DNA of 64,000 nucleotides from JASJBU01 sp963790775 (GTDB taxonomy: Bacteria; Pseudomonadota; Gammaproteobacteria; Chromatiales; Chromatiaceae): the NCBI GenBank assembly GCA_963790775.1, contig CAWBPR010000011.1:1-64000 (forward strand). Direction: 5' to 3'. Positions 33,438 through 42,481 of this stretch are shown one piece after another (within the stretch, counting starts at the first letter, position 1; each line of letters starts with the position of its first letter). Under the pieces are notes generated by a model that did not search any database, was not told where the DNA came from, and saw only the letters and a list, made by a program, of their open reading frames with translations. A program made the position numbers and the translations under genes.

Positions 33438-33641
33438 ATGCGCAATCCAATCCCGGAGAAACGGTCAGGCCCCACCGATGGTGATGTTCGACACCACTGG
33501 TATCAAGGGTTTGATGACGAGCAGTTTATCCACCTTGCGGGCAGTGGTTGGTATGTTGAAAGCCGCGAAGGTGAATTCGGACCTTTTCAAAGCCGCAAGG
33601 ATGCGGAAGATTTCTATTACAGCCGATTCAGACACCTTTAA
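33438..33641 (+). CDS. DUF6316 family small protein
   Basis: 67 residues: a charged N-terminus, then GWYVESREGEFGPFQSRKDA (20-residue core with the WY-x-x-xREG-x-x-GPF pattern) and a short helix. This matches a small gammaproteobacterial family of unknown function. It is preceded by AAGAGG. A longer overlapping frame on the same strand has no family resemblance. Confidence 0.72.
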   Translation: MRNPIPEKRSGPTDGDVRHHWYQGFDDEQFIHLAGSGWYVESREGEFGPFQSRKDAEDFYYSRFRHL

Positions 33642-33754
33642 CCCGGACATTGGGAAGGCCGGGTCAATTACCGGCGCAGGGATCTGCCGGCGTGGCCGCA
33701 GGTTATCGATAGCCAGGTTGATAAGATCCGTTAACTCTCAATAGATAATATGAG

Positions 33755-33775
33755 TTCCCAGGCAGAGCCTGGGAA
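33755..33775. repeat. Perfect 9-bp palindrome (REP-like)
   Basis: TTCCCAGGC pairs with GCCTGGGAA around AGA. Small palindromes of this type occur as dispersed repeats in many sulfur-oxidising gammaproteobacteria; only one copy is in this window. It could also terminate the DUF6316 transcript, though no T-run follows. Confidence 0.4.
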
Positions 33776-33856
33776 TACTCAGTCTATCTAAAGATGCCGC
33801 GGGTAATCACAGGAGTCAGCCGGTAGGGCATGTCTCTGGTGTGGGAGTGACTCATC

Positions 33857-34051
33857 GTGGAAATCTTTGACCGGGTAGGAGCGTTACGTGACCACCCGGA
33901 TACCGGTCGAGTGGTCCCTGAGTTTAACCAGCCGTTTCTGAGAGAGCTTATCCATCCACCGTTTCGTATCGTATATCGCCGTGAGCCGAAACAGGTACGG
34001 ATCGTTCGCGTTTGACGCAGCGAACGGCTGTTACAGCTACCGACTGGCTAA
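33857..34051 (+). pseudogene. Relic of a RelE/ParE family toxin
   Basis: Reading from the GTG at 33857 gives IFDRVGALRDHPDTGRVVPEF, shown here in part, then LRELIHPPFRIVYRREP and VRIVRV, which is the second half of a ParE toxin. The first 35 or so residues are missing. At 34013-34015 a TGA replaces the expected tryptophan codon TGG of the closing VWRSERLL strand; after it the frame continues RSERLLQLPTG to a TAA at 34049. No antitoxin remnant was recognised beside it. Confidence 0.75.
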
Positions 34052-34132
34052 GGGCCACGAAGGGAGGCAACTCGGTTTTACGGTACACAGAAACCCTATG
34101 ATACCTGGTTAGCCATAATTCAGGAGAAAGTA

Positions 34133-34678
34133 TTGAACATCAGGAAGTCTACTAAATCAGAAAGAGCTGAGATCGAAAAAGTACATGTTCAGGCATTTGG
34201 TAAAGATAAGGGTACTGAGATAGCTGAACTCGTTCACCAGCTATTTGATGATCAATCGGCATATCCGCTTTTGTCACTGGTGGCGGTAGATAATAAAAAG
34301 ATTGTAGGCCACATACTCTTTACAAAAGCAATTATCAATCAAACTATTGAGCCTGTATCGGCACAAATACTCGCCCCACTCGCCGTTATTCCAGATGCCC
34401 AAAACATGGGTATTGGTGGTCAGTTGATTAAAGAGGGGCTAGCACAGCTGAAGGAAACTGGAACAGAGCTGGTGTTTGTCCTTGGGCATCCAGAATATTA
34501 CCCTCGTTCGGGGTTTGTGCCAGCAGGTGCTCTGGGCTTTGAAGCCCCGTATCAAATTCCGGAAGAGGATGCAGGGGCATGGATGGTACAGGAATTATGC
34601 TCTGGTGTTATAGGTAGAGTGCATGGAAAGGTTCAGTGTTCTGAAGTACTAAACCAGCCTCAACACTGGCGGGAATAG
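34133..34678 (+). CDS. GNAT family N-acetyltransferase
   Basis: 181 residues from a TTG at 34133 with a strong AGGAG eight bases upstream. The GNAT fold is visible: motif A with LAPLAVIPDAQNMGIGGQL (the QxxGIGG acetyl-CoA pyrophosphate loop near 98-102), then VLGHPEYYPRSGFVPA. The GHPEYYPRxGF ending is shared with YhbS-like acetyltransferases. It transfers an acetyl group to an unknown small substrate. Lower GC than its neighbours. Confidence 0.9.
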   Translation: MNIRKSTKSERAEIEKVHVQAFGKDKGTEIAELVHQLFDDQSAYPLLSLVAVDNKKIVGHILFTKAIINQTIEPVSAQILAPLAVIPDAQNMGIGGQLIKEGLAQLKETGTELVFVLGHPEYYPRSGFVPAGALGFEAPYQIPEEDAGAWMVQELCSGVIGRVHGKVQCSEVLNQPQHWRE

Positions 34679-34847
34679 TAAATGATCGTCCATGCAAGCT
34701 GCTTCACTCGGATAAACTACTCGCTGCGCTCCCAATTAGCCGCTGAGCGCGGCGTTAGAGAACGACAGAGAATCCGTATTGTGGTGCTCATATCTGTGCT
34801 GCGACAGGTATAATGGCACAACTTACTTCCCTTGGTTGGACATTGCC

Positions 34848-35378
34848 GTGAATGATGAGATCAATTACAAAACTAACCCTCTGCACGGTGTTGGTTTAAA
34901 AAACTTGTTGACTGAAATTGTGGATCACTACGGTTTTGATATTCTCTATGCCTATTTAAATATCAATTGTTTTAAAACCAATCCGAGCATTGATTCCAGT
35001 GTGAAGTTCCTTAAAAAAACAGATTGGGCGCGTGAAAAAGTTGAAGCTTTCTATTTGTATGAATTTAAAAACTTACCTAGAGCGTCTGCCGAGCAGTATG
35101 AATTATCACCTAGGGATCGCATTGTGCCGGAAGATCAAACGCCGGGAGAGCCTGCTGAGTTGAGTCTTGAAGATGCTGAACGATTGCGCGAAAAACGTGC
35201 TAAGAAAACGGCTGTGCATCGCCCCGGCTCGGGTAAGAATTATGGCGCTCGACGAGACAACCGATATTCTGACAATCGAGATAGTGATGACACCCGGAAG
35301 AGTGGTCGCGAATCGTCGAAGTCCTCAAAACCTTCTAATGAGAGTGGCGTAGATCCATGGGCGAATTGGAAAAAGTAA
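34848..35378 (+). CDS. VF530 family DNA-binding protein
   Basis: 176 residues from the GTG at 34848, chosen because the family begins about here (an in-frame ATG at 34779 gives 23 more residues unlike the family). Residues 8-75 are the VF530/DUF2132 domain: NPLHGVGLKNLLTEIVDHYG, INCFKTNPSIDSSVKFLKKT and WAREKVEAFYLY. This small helical domain binds DNA. The C-terminal 100 residues are charged, low-complexity and serine- and arginine-rich, probably disordered. Confidence 0.85.
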   Translation: MNDEINYKTNPLHGVGLKNLLTEIVDHYGFDILYAYLNINCFKTNPSIDSSVKFLKKTDWAREKVEAFYLYEFKNLPRASAEQYELSPRDRIVPEDQTPGEPAELSLEDAERLREKRAKKTAVHRPGSGKNYGARRDNRYSDNRDSDDTRKSGRESSKSSKPSNESGVDPWANWKK

Positions 35379-35596
35379 ACAGGCTTTAAGATTATGGGTG
35401 GGGAGCTCTATCAGCCAGGCCAGACTCACTCAGCACTTGTCAATTGATCGAAAGAAATTGGCGACGTACCATGGATATCCGCATAGTGTTAACGGGCCGT
35501 AACAGCAACTCAGTTGTGCGCTTGCTGATGGCTCGTTCCAGCCTTTGCAATAATGATCAATAAAAAGGTCAGTCGGCCAAATGCCGACAGTCAGTT

Positions 35597-35984
35597 CTAA
35601 GGTAGCACTGAGGTCGAGTGTCTTACGCTTCCCGGCGGCATGCCGAAGACTCGCTTGAATGCCCTGCAGAATGCGGCTTCGGATTGATATCCCAGACGTT
35701 CGGCGATCACCAGGAGTGTGTCCGAAGTTCCCAGGAGTTGGGCACGGGCGAGTTGCATACGCCATTGGGTGAGATAACGCATCGCTGAATCACCTACCAG
35801 ATGGGTAAATCGGGCCGAAAAACCTGAGCGTGACATACCGACCTCTTGGGCCAAGGATGCCACAGACCAGTCTTTTGCGGGCTCACGGTGGATTGCTGCG
35901 AGCGCTCTGCCGATATGCCTGTCGGGCAGGGCGGCAAGCCAGCCGCTGTCAGCTTCGGGCGCCGAGTCCAGCCTGCGCAATAAA
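35597..35984 (-). pseudogene. C-terminal half of an AraC family regulator
   Basis: About 130 residues with both AraC helix-turn-helix motifs: WSVASLAQEVGMSRSGFSARF and ERLGYQSEAAFCRAFKR. The N-terminal ligand-binding half is gone: upstream of about 35984 the frame runs into the opposite strand of the NmrA fragment. The open frame to 36160 is therefore chimeric and has no proper start. The partner fragment on the plus strand is cut at the same point. Confidence 0.8.
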
Positions 35985-36290
35985 TTGTTCGAAGTCACCG
36001 GTCCTCGCGCACTGACCTTTGCACAATGCATCAGTGAAATTTCCGAGGCGCTGGGTCGGCCTGTAAAATACGCGACTGTTCCAGTCGATGAATACATCAA
36101 TGGGTTAGGCAAACAAGGCATGCCGGAAGAGATGCAATGGTTGCTGCGCGAGTTGTTCACCGTTGTCTTTGACGGCAGAAACAGTCAGCTGATGTCCTGT
36201 GTGGAAGAGGCGCTGGGTCGACCGGCTACGGACTTCAAGACCTATGTGAAAAGGGCGATCGATTCTGGAGTCTGGATGGTTGATGCGTAG
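35985..36290 (+). pseudogene. C-terminal half of an NmrA-like NAD(P)-binding oxidoreductase
   Basis: 101 residues starting EVTGPRALTFAQCISEIS and running through GRPVKYATVPVDEY and a DGRNSQ turn to a DFKTYV and GVW end. This is the second half of SDR-type NmrA/azoreductase-like proteins; the Rossmann half with the dinucleotide site is missing. The truncation point meets that of the AraC fragment. Intact AraC regulators of this type are often divergent from such an oxidoreductase gene. Confidence 0.78.
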
Positions 36291-36389
36291 CGGAAAGCGA
36301 GCTGATGCCTGCTTTGTTTGGAGAGTTATATAAGTAATCTCATGCATGAGCATAGGATTACTCTCGCAGCCAACAAAATCACGACTGTA

Positions 36390-36426
36390 ACAACAAGACC
36401 GTTGCATTCAGCAGCGGTCTTGTTGT
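36390..36426 (-). terminator. Hairpin after the metal efflux operon
   Basis: ACAACAAGACCG (36390-36401) pairs perfectly with CGGTCTTGTTGT (36415-36426) around 13 nt. On the minus strand it lies 48 bp downstream of the DUF3240 stop, the end of the RND operon, and could also serve the NmrA fragment from the other side. The following T-run is short, so the assignment is moderate. Confidence 0.5.
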
Positions 36427-36473
36427 CGGGATTATCTACTTTTTCAATTTGCTGTCCGACCCGTCCACGCCAA

Positions 36474-36779
36474 TCAATCGAGATGGCCGCTGGTGATGAC
36501 GGGAGTCAGCCAGTAGTGCATGCCGCTGCCGGCGAAGGCCTCCTCCAGACCCTTAACCAGGGTCACCGCATCCATCTCCGGCAGGTAGGTCTGGAACATC
36601 ACCTGGCGACGGCGACCCGCCACCTGCTCGGAGAGGTTCATGGAGTGGGTTGAGGCGCCGTGACCGCTGACCTGCAGGCTGGTGAAACCGCTGATCTCCT
36701 CCTGCTCCAGCAGCCAGTCCACCACTGCATCCTCTACTTGAGGGGAAATCACCAGGGATAAAAGTACTTTGGATTCCAT
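36474..36779 (-). CDS. DUF3240 family protein
   Basis: 101 residues with a ferredoxin-like/P-II-like pattern: VLLSLVISPQVEDAVVDWLL at the start, SGFTSLQVSGHG in the middle and EAFAGSGMHYWLTPV at the end. The family is typically encoded directly after CusA/CzcA-type pumps. The gene starts 2 bp after the RND stop. A role as a metal-responsive regulator or chaperone of the pump is plausible; no metal-binding cluster stands out apart from a few His and Met residues. Confidence 0.82.
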   Translation of the reverse strand: MESKVLLSLVISPQVEDAVVDWLLEQEEISGFTSLQVSGHGASTHSMNLSEQVAGRRRQVMFQTYLPEMDAVTLVKGLEEAFAGSGMHYWLTPVITSGHLD

Positions 36780-36781
36780 CG

Positions 36782-39700
36782 TCAGGCTCCTTTGGCTTCA
36801 CTACCGAAGCGTTGGTAGAGAATCGGCAGCAGAAACAGGGTCAGGGCGGTGGAGGAGAGCAATCCGCCGATCACCACGATTGCCAGGGGACGCTGAATCT
36901 CCGAACCCGGACCGCTGGCGAACAGCAGCGGCACCAGGCCGAAGGCCGCGATATTGGCGGTCATCAGCACCGGACGCAGGCGTCGCTGGGCGCCTTCCAG
37001 AACTACCTCGAGCATCGGTCGGCCGAGGGCCTTCAACTGGTTGAAATAGCTGACCATCACCACCCCGTTGAGCACCGCAATGCCGAGCAGGGCGATAAAG
37101 CCCACCGAGGCGGGCACCGAGAGATACTCCCCGGTCAGCCACAAGGCGGCGATGCCGCCGATCATGGCAAACGGAATGTTGGTCAGCACCAGCAATGCCT
37201 GGCGCACCGAGCGGAAAGTGGAGAACAGGATCAGAAAGATCAGGCCGATCACTACCGGGATTACCAGGGAGAGGCGGGTGGCGGCGCGCTGCTGATTCTC
37301 GAACTGGCCGCCCCACTCCAGGTAGTAACCGGTGGGCAGGTTGACCTGCGCGGCGACTTTTGCTTTGGCCTCTTCGACGAAGCCGACCAGGTCCCGTCCG
37401 CCGACATTCGCGACCACCACCGCCATGCGGCGGCCGCGCTCACGGTTGACCGCCACCGGGCCTTCGGTGCGCTGCAGGCTCACCAGTCCCGAGAGGGGGA
37501 CAGTGCGGCCGTCCGGCAGGGCCAGGTGCAGACCGGCGAAAGCGGCTGGAGAGTCACGCAGCTCGGTTGGTCCCTTGAGGGTCAGGGGGATGCGCCGGGC
37601 GCCCTGATAGACAGTGCCGACATTCAATCCCTCGACCTGGGCCCGCAGCAGGTTTTCCAGGCTGTCCACATCCAGTCCGAGCCGTCCCGCCGCCAGGCGA
37701 TCCACCTCCAGCCGGTAATATTGTGCGCCTTCATTACGCGGGGTGAAGACATCCTCAGCTCCATTGATATCGTTGAGGGCGCTGACGATGGTCTCGGCAG
37801 TGCGGTTCAGTTCCGCCTGGTCGTCACCGAAAATCTTGATCGCCAGATCTCCGCGTACCCCGGTGAGCATCTCGGAGACGCGCATCTCGATCGGCTGGGT
37901 GAAGGCGAAATCGACGCCGGGAAAGGCTTCGGTGACTTTGCGCACCTTATCGATCAGTGCCTCCTTGTCCGGCGCCAACCACTGCTCCCGAGGTTTCAAT
38001 ATCAGAAAACCGTCGGTCTGGTTCAGACCCATGGGATCGAGACCCAGTTCGTCGGAGCCGGTGCGTGCAACGATTCCCTCGACTTCCGGTACTTCCTTCA
38101 TCAAAAGCTGCTGAAAGCGCAGGTCGATGGCAATCGACTGCTCCAGATTGATGGAAGGCAATTTTTCCAGCTGCACGATCAGGTCGCCCTCATCCATGGT
38201 CGGCATGAAGGTCTTGCCGACCTGGGTGTAGAGTCCCCCGGCCAGCACCAGCATGCCTAGAGCGGCGCCGAACACCAGCCACGCGTGATCCAGACTCCAG
38301 CGCAACAGCGGCAGGTAGAGCCGGTTGAGCTGGCGCACCAGCCAGGGGTCCTCGTGACTGACCTTGCCCAGCAGATAGGAGGCGAGCACCGGGATCACGG
38401 TGAGCGACAGCAACAGGGAACTGCTGAGGGCGAATACGATGGTCAGGGCCACCGGCACGAACAGCTTACCCTCCAGTCCCTGCAGGGTGAGCAGGGGCAG
38501 AAACACGATGATGATGATGCCGATACCGGAGGTCATGGGTACCGAGACCTCCTTCACCGCCCGATAGATCAGGTGCAGGCGGGGCAGGCTTTCACGACCC
38601 TGATGGCGGGCCAGGTGGGTGACGACATTCTCCACCACCACTACTGCCGCATCCACCAGCATGCCGATGGCGATGGCCAGACCACCCAGGGACATCAGAT
38701 TGGCGGAGAGCCCGAACTGACGCATCAGGATAAAGGTAGCCAGCGCCGAGAGGGGCAGCACCAGCGCTACCGTCAATGCGGCTCGCAGGTCCCCCAGGAA
38801 CAGAACCAGCAGTACCAGCACCAGCAGGATCGCCTCGCCGAGGGATTGGGTCACCGTGCCCACCGCCTGCTCCACCAGGCGGCCGCGATCGTAGAAGACC
38901 TTGATTTCGACGCCTGGCGGCAGGCCGGGAGTGAGTTCGGCCAGCTTGGCCCGCACCCCTTCCACCACATCGCGGGCATTGGCCCCGCGCAGGCCGAGCA
39001 CCAGGCCCTCCACCACCTCACCAGCGCCATTCGCGGAGACTGCGCCATAACGGGTGATCGAACCGATGCGTACCTCGGCGACATCGGCGATGCGCACCGG
39101 TTGCAGGGGATCGGCCCGCACCACCACGGCGGCCAGGTCCTGCAGGTTGCGGATGGCCCCTTCGGTGCGCACCAGCAGCACCTCCTCGCCATCATTCAGA
39201 CGCCCGGCGCCATCGTTCCGATTGTTCCTCTGCAGCGCCTCCTGCACCTGCTGCAGGGTGATCCCCCGGGATGTCATCCGGGCATTGTCCGGCACCACCT
39301 CGAAGGTGCGGGCAAGCCCGCCGAGGGCGTTGACGTCGGCCACACCGGGTACGGTGCGCAGGGCCGGGCGGATCACCCAGTCGAGCAGATCGCGCTGCTC
39401 GCTGAGGCCCAGGCCGCCGCCTTCCACGGTGAACATAAACATCTCACCGAGGGGTGTGGTCATCGGGGCAATGCCGCCGCTGATCCCTTCCGGCAGATCG
39501 CCCCAGATCGCATTCAGGCGCTCCGCTACCTGCTGGCGGGCCCAGTAAATGTCGGTGCCCTCCTCGAAATCCACGGTGACGTCGGTGAGGGCATATTTGG
39601 CCACCGAGCGCAGCATCGACATGCGCGGGATGCCGAGCATCTCCACTTCGATGGGCGCGGTGATGCGGGCCTCCACCTCTTCCGGGGTCATGCCGGCAGC

Positions 39701-39856
39701 CTTGACAATGATCTTGACCTGGGTGGTCGAGACATCCGGAAAGGCGTCGATGGGGGTTTTCTGGAAAGCGAACCAGCCACCGCCGATGAGCAGCAGGATC
39801 AACAGCAGCACCAGCAGTCGCTGGGTGAGCGAAAACTGTACCAGTCTGGCAAGCAT
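36782..39856 (-). CDS. Heavy-metal efflux RND transporter (CzcA/CusA family)
   Basis: 1024 residues, full length, with twelve membrane helices and two large periplasmic loops. The start is FSLTQRLLVLLLILLL. The diagnostic fourth helix reads SLGGLAIAIGMLVDAAVVVVEN, shown in part here, which resembles the CusA-like (monovalent ion) class more than CzcA, although the substrate cannot be fixed from this alone. A conserved FMPTMDEGDL region follows the second half start. The pump expels metal ions from the periplasm or cytoplasm by proton antiport. Its start overlaps the adaptor stop by one base. Confidence 0.93.
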   Translation of the reverse strand: MLARLVQFSLTQRLLVLLLILLLIGGGWFAFQKTPIDAFPDVSTTQVKIIVKAAGMTPEEVEARITAPIEVEMLGIPRMSMLRSVAKYALTDVTVDFEEGTDIYWARQQVAERLNAIWGDLPEGISGGIAPMTTPLGEMFMFTVEGGGLGLSEQRDLLDWVIRPALRTVPGVADVNALGGLARTFEVVPDNARMTSRGITLQQVQEALQRNNRNDGAGRLNDGEEVLLVRTEGAIRNLQDLAAVVVRADPLQPVRIADVAEVRIGSITRYGAVSANGAGEVVEGLVLGLRGANARDVVEGVRAKLAELTPGLPPGVEIKVFYDRGRLVEQAVGTVTQSLGEAILLVLVLLVLFLGDLRAALTVALVLPLSALATFILMRQFGLSANLMSLGGLAIAIGMLVDAAVVVVENVVTHLARHQGRESLPRLHLIYRAVKEVSVPMTSGIGIIIIVFLPLLTLQGLEGKLFVPVALTIVFALSSSLLLSLTVIPVLASYLLGKVSHEDPWLVRQLNRLYLPLLRWSLDHAWLVFGAALGMLVLAGGLYTQVGKTFMPTMDEGDLIVQLEKLPSINLEQSIAIDLRFQQLLMKEVPEVEGIVARTGSDELGLDPMGLNQTDGFLILKPREQWLAPDKEALIDKVRKVTEAFPGVDFAFTQPIEMRVSEMLTGVRGDLAIKIFGDDQAELNRTAETIVSALNDINGAEDVFTPRNEGAQYYRLEVDRLAAGRLGLDVDSLENLLRAQVEGLNVGTVYQGARRIPLTLKGPTELRDSPAAFAGLHLALPDGRTVPLSGLVSLQRTEGPVAVNRERGRRMAVVVANVGGRDLVGFVEEAKAKVAAQVNLPTGYYLEWGGQFENQQRAATRLSLVIPVVIGLIFLILFSTFRSVRQALLVLTNIPFAMIGGIAALWLTGEYLSVPASVGFIALLGIAVLNGVVMVSYFNQLKALGRPMLEVVLEGAQRRLRPVLMTANIAAFGLVPLLFASGPGSEIQRPLAIVVIGGLLSSTALTLFLLPILYQRFGSEAKGA

Positions 39857-40935
39857 TATTCTGCTCCTGCCTGCCAGGCGGCCTTGAGCGCGGCGGTGCC
39901 GGAGACCACTACCTGGTCTGCAGGGGAGAAACTGCCGTTGACGATGATGTGGTTGGTCTCTTCCGCCTGCACGCTGACCCGTTCCGCACTGAAGCCTTGC
40001 GGGGTCTCAATGAACAGATAACTGTCGCCTCCGCTACGCACCAGGGCGGCACGGGGTACTCGATAGAGATCCGCTGTCGCCGGTCCCTGCAGGTTGGCCT
40101 GTACGAATTGGCCCGGGCGCAGCTGTGCGGTGCCCTCGGTCACCTCGGCCCTCACCAGCACCCCCTGGTCGGCGCCATGCACCATGCGCCCGACGGTGAT
40201 CACACGCGCCTTGATCGAGTCAGTGTGCACCAGCGAGCCGGGGGCGGTGGCGCCCAGTTTTTCCAGCGGTACGTGGATCTCCAGCCAGAGCGGTGAGAGT
40301 TGTCCGACCTGGTAGAGCGGGTCGGCCATCTCCAGGCGTTGTCCCGGTGTGGCAAGCTGTTCCAGCACCACTCCCTGCAATGGCGAACGGACCTGCAGCG
40401 AACCGGATAGTTTGCGTTTTTTGGTAAGCTCCGTAAGCGCCTGCTCATCCATGCCTGCCAGGGTCAGACTCTGACGCAGTTGGTCGACCGCGGTTTCCGC
40501 CTGGGTCAGGCTGGAACGGGTCTCCAGAAACCTCCGCTCGGCGATGATGCCTTCCTTTTTCAGCTGGCTGTCCCGGTTATAGTCGGCCCGGGACAGTTGC
40601 AGCCGGGTGATGGCTTCCAGATAGGCCCCCTGCTGCTCCAGCAGTTGCGGGCTCTGGATCTGCGCCAGCGGCTGACCGGCATCCACGGCCTCGCCTTCGG
40701 AGACCAGTAAGGCCTCCAGCAGGCCCCCTTGCGGGGCGCTGACCACCCGTAATTGGGCATTCGGCACCACGACCTTGGCGGGATAGGCGGCGCTGGTGGC
40801 GGACTGCACCTTTTCGATGGCCGTGCTCTGAATGGCGAAAGCCTCACGCTGACTGGTCGTCATGGGGACCGGCGTGCCGGCTTCGAGCGACCAGCAGAGG
40901 CTGATCAGTGTCAGGGAGAGGAGGGTAGTTTTCAT
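39856..40935 (-). CDS. Periplasmic adaptor subunit of heavy-metal RND efflux
   Basis: 359 residues. A signal peptide (about 1-20), then the barrel-sandwich hybrid: PNAQLRVVSAPQGGLLEALLV and its partner GSLQVRSPLQGVVLEQLATPG around a helical hairpin (about 105-165), followed by the beta-barrel with SPLWLEIHVPLEKLG. It bridges the pump and the TolC-like channel. It has a single lipoyl-like pair and no His-rich metal-binding N-terminus. Overlaps the upstream TolC gene by 4 bp. Confidence 0.9.
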   Translation of the reverse strand: MKTTLLSLTLISLCWSLEAGTPVPMTTSQREAFAIQSTAIEKVQSATSAAYPAKVVVPNAQLRVVSAPQGGLLEALLVSEGEAVDAGQPLAQIQSPQLLEQQGAYLEAITRLQLSRADYNRDSQLKKEGIIAERRFLETRSSLTQAETAVDQLRQSLTLAGMDEQALTELTKKRKLSGSLQVRSPLQGVVLEQLATPGQRLEMADPLYQVGQLSPLWLEIHVPLEKLGATAPGSLVHTDSIKARVITVGRMVHGADQGVLVRAEVTEGTAQLRPGQFVQANLQGPATADLYRVPRAALVRSGGDSYLFIETPQGFSAERVSVQAEETNHIIVNGSFSPADQVVVSGTAALKAAWQAGAE

Positions 40936-42158
40936 TTTGGCATGACTCCGAGAATCTGGTTGTAGCGGGCAATCGCACGCTGCTGTTCAAGACGTTTGTT
41001 TTCCAGCCCGAGGGTTGCATCCGCCGCCAGATTGCGCGCGCGCAGCAGCTGCACCAGGTCACTTTCGCCCAGTTCGAAGGCTCGTCGGGCAAGATGCTCA
41101 CCGCGTGCGGTCAGGGTTTTGCGTTCCTCCGCGAGGGTGAGCGCTGCTGCGGTTTGCCGCAGCTCCAGCCGGGCCTGTTCATGTTCGTGTTCCAGGAGAT
41201 GTCGGGTCAGGGCCTGAGCGGCTTCCGCTTCGGTCAGATCCGCTTCGGCCATGGCCAGGCGCGGTGCGGCCTGGGTTCTGCTGCCCAGCGGAAGGGTGAT
41301 GGTCAATTCTACAGAGTCGTCATAGTCCGCGGAGGAGTTTCCCCGTTCGTGATTCGCTGCGAGAGAGAGCATGGGGTTGGTGCGGCGTTCGATACTCTCC
41401 CGTTGCCGCTCGGCGCGGCTCTTCAATACTTTGCTTGCGGCGCTCAGCAGTTGTGGATGGGAATCCGGGAAGTCGGTGTTTTCCACAGGCCGCTCCTCCA
41501 GACCCTCAGGCAGCCGGTCCAGGCCGGTATAGGCCTGCCAGGCATTGGCGGCGGTTTCGACATCGGCTGCGGCCTCCAGCAGTTGCGCTTCGCGGCTCAG
41601 GGTCTCCTGCCGCGCCAGCACCCAGTCGGCATCCGCCAGTTCGCCGGCCGCACGGCGACGCTCCACTTCCTGCTCCAGGGCCTGCGCCGCCCGCAGCTGT
41701 TCCAGGGCCAGATCCCGCTTGCTCTGGACCAGACGCAGCATCCAGGCGCGTTCCCTGACCTCACCAGCAACTTTCCAGGCGAGCAGTTGCTGCGCGGCGA
41801 CAGCCTCTGAACCCAGGCCTTCCGCGAGACGACGGTAGCTCTCTTTCTGTCCGGGCAGCCAGAGGGGCATCTCCACTCCTGCGCCCCATTCGCTGAGGCC
41901 GTTGTCGGTGCCGAGACTGTCGTTCTTGTGCCTCAGACTCACTGCCGCATCCCCGGCCAGCAGGCTTTCGGTGCGATCTGTGACACGTTCAGCAACCGCC
42001 TGGCGGGCCTCGCTGACCCGGAATTCAGGATGCCGCTGGAGCGCTGTCTGCACTGCATCAGCCAGGTCCTGGGCCGCCCCCTGGGCCTGGGAGATAGCCA
42101 TGCTGAAAAAAATGATTACTGATGGAATTCGTCCTATGTCAATTAACCTGCTATGCAC
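40932..42158 (-). CDS. TolC family outer membrane channel of the efflux system
   Basis: 408 residues. N-terminal signal (about 1-27, IFFSMAISQAQGAA). Two repeats of the outer membrane efflux fold, with long heptad helices such as QDLADAVQTALQRHPEFRVS at the start of the first and ESIERRTNPMLSLAANHERG early in the second. Shorter than CzcC-like proteins but complete. First gene of the operon; the 323 bp to the divergent GGDEF-EAL gene should hold its promoter. Confidence 0.88.
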   Translation of the reverse strand: MHSRLIDIGRIPSVIIFFSMAISQAQGAAQDLADAVQTALQRHPEFRVSEARQAVAERVTDRTESLLAGDAAVSLRHKNDSLGTDNGLSEWGAGVEMPLWLPGQKESYRRLAEGLGSEAVAAQQLLAWKVAGEVRERAWMLRLVQSKRDLALEQLRAAQALEQEVERRRAAGELADADWVLARQETLSREAQLLEAAADVETAANAWQAYTGLDRLPEGLEERPVENTDFPDSHPQLLSAASKVLKSRAERQRESIERRTNPMLSLAANHERGNSSADYDDSVELTITLPLGSRTQAAPRLAMAEADLTEAEAAQALTRHLLEHEHEQARLELRQTAAALTLAEERKTLTARGEHLARRAFELGESDLVQLLRARNLAADATLGLENKRLEQQRAIARYNQILGVMPK

Positions 42159-42481
42159 ATCATTATTCCTGCTCTGCTTGATCGATGACGCAAGGTTAAA
42201 GGTTGTAAGCTGAAATTAAACTGAAAATTCGCAATTCAATTGGGAACCCATTGCTGGATAATGTGATCTGGTCGTAATCCCTTATCCTGTCTGGGGTGAC
42301 TGATGGCCCATTGGCGGCATCAGATGGAATGGTTGATCCGGTAGCGAGTCAGTGAGTTAAAATCAGCGGTGTCAGAATTGACGATGGTTTGCAATACTGA
42401 GCGGCGGTTTGCGGTATTTTGGTTTGCATTGGCTGTCGATTGATGCCTGGTCATAGGGTTTCCCCGTCTTTTTAGCCAGGA
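42159..42481. other. Divergent intergenic region, no gene seen
   Basis: AT-richer than the flanking genes. It separates the efflux operon and the GGDEF-EAL gene and must contain both promoters. AGCCAGGA just before 42482 supports that start. No metal-regulator operator or riboswitch could be recognised with confidence. Confidence 0.4.

Noticed and set aside
34699..34760. A possible lone attC before the VF530 gene (CTCGCTGCGCTC...GCGGCGTTAGAG).
   Set aside because: It has a GTTAGAG-like box, but no complementary CTCTAAC partner and no clear hairpin. It may be a decayed site; not supported enough to annotate.
38285..40021. A 578-codon plus-strand frame opposite the RND pump.
   Set aside because: His/Gln-rich antisense shadow of a well-conserved transporter in GC-rich DNA.
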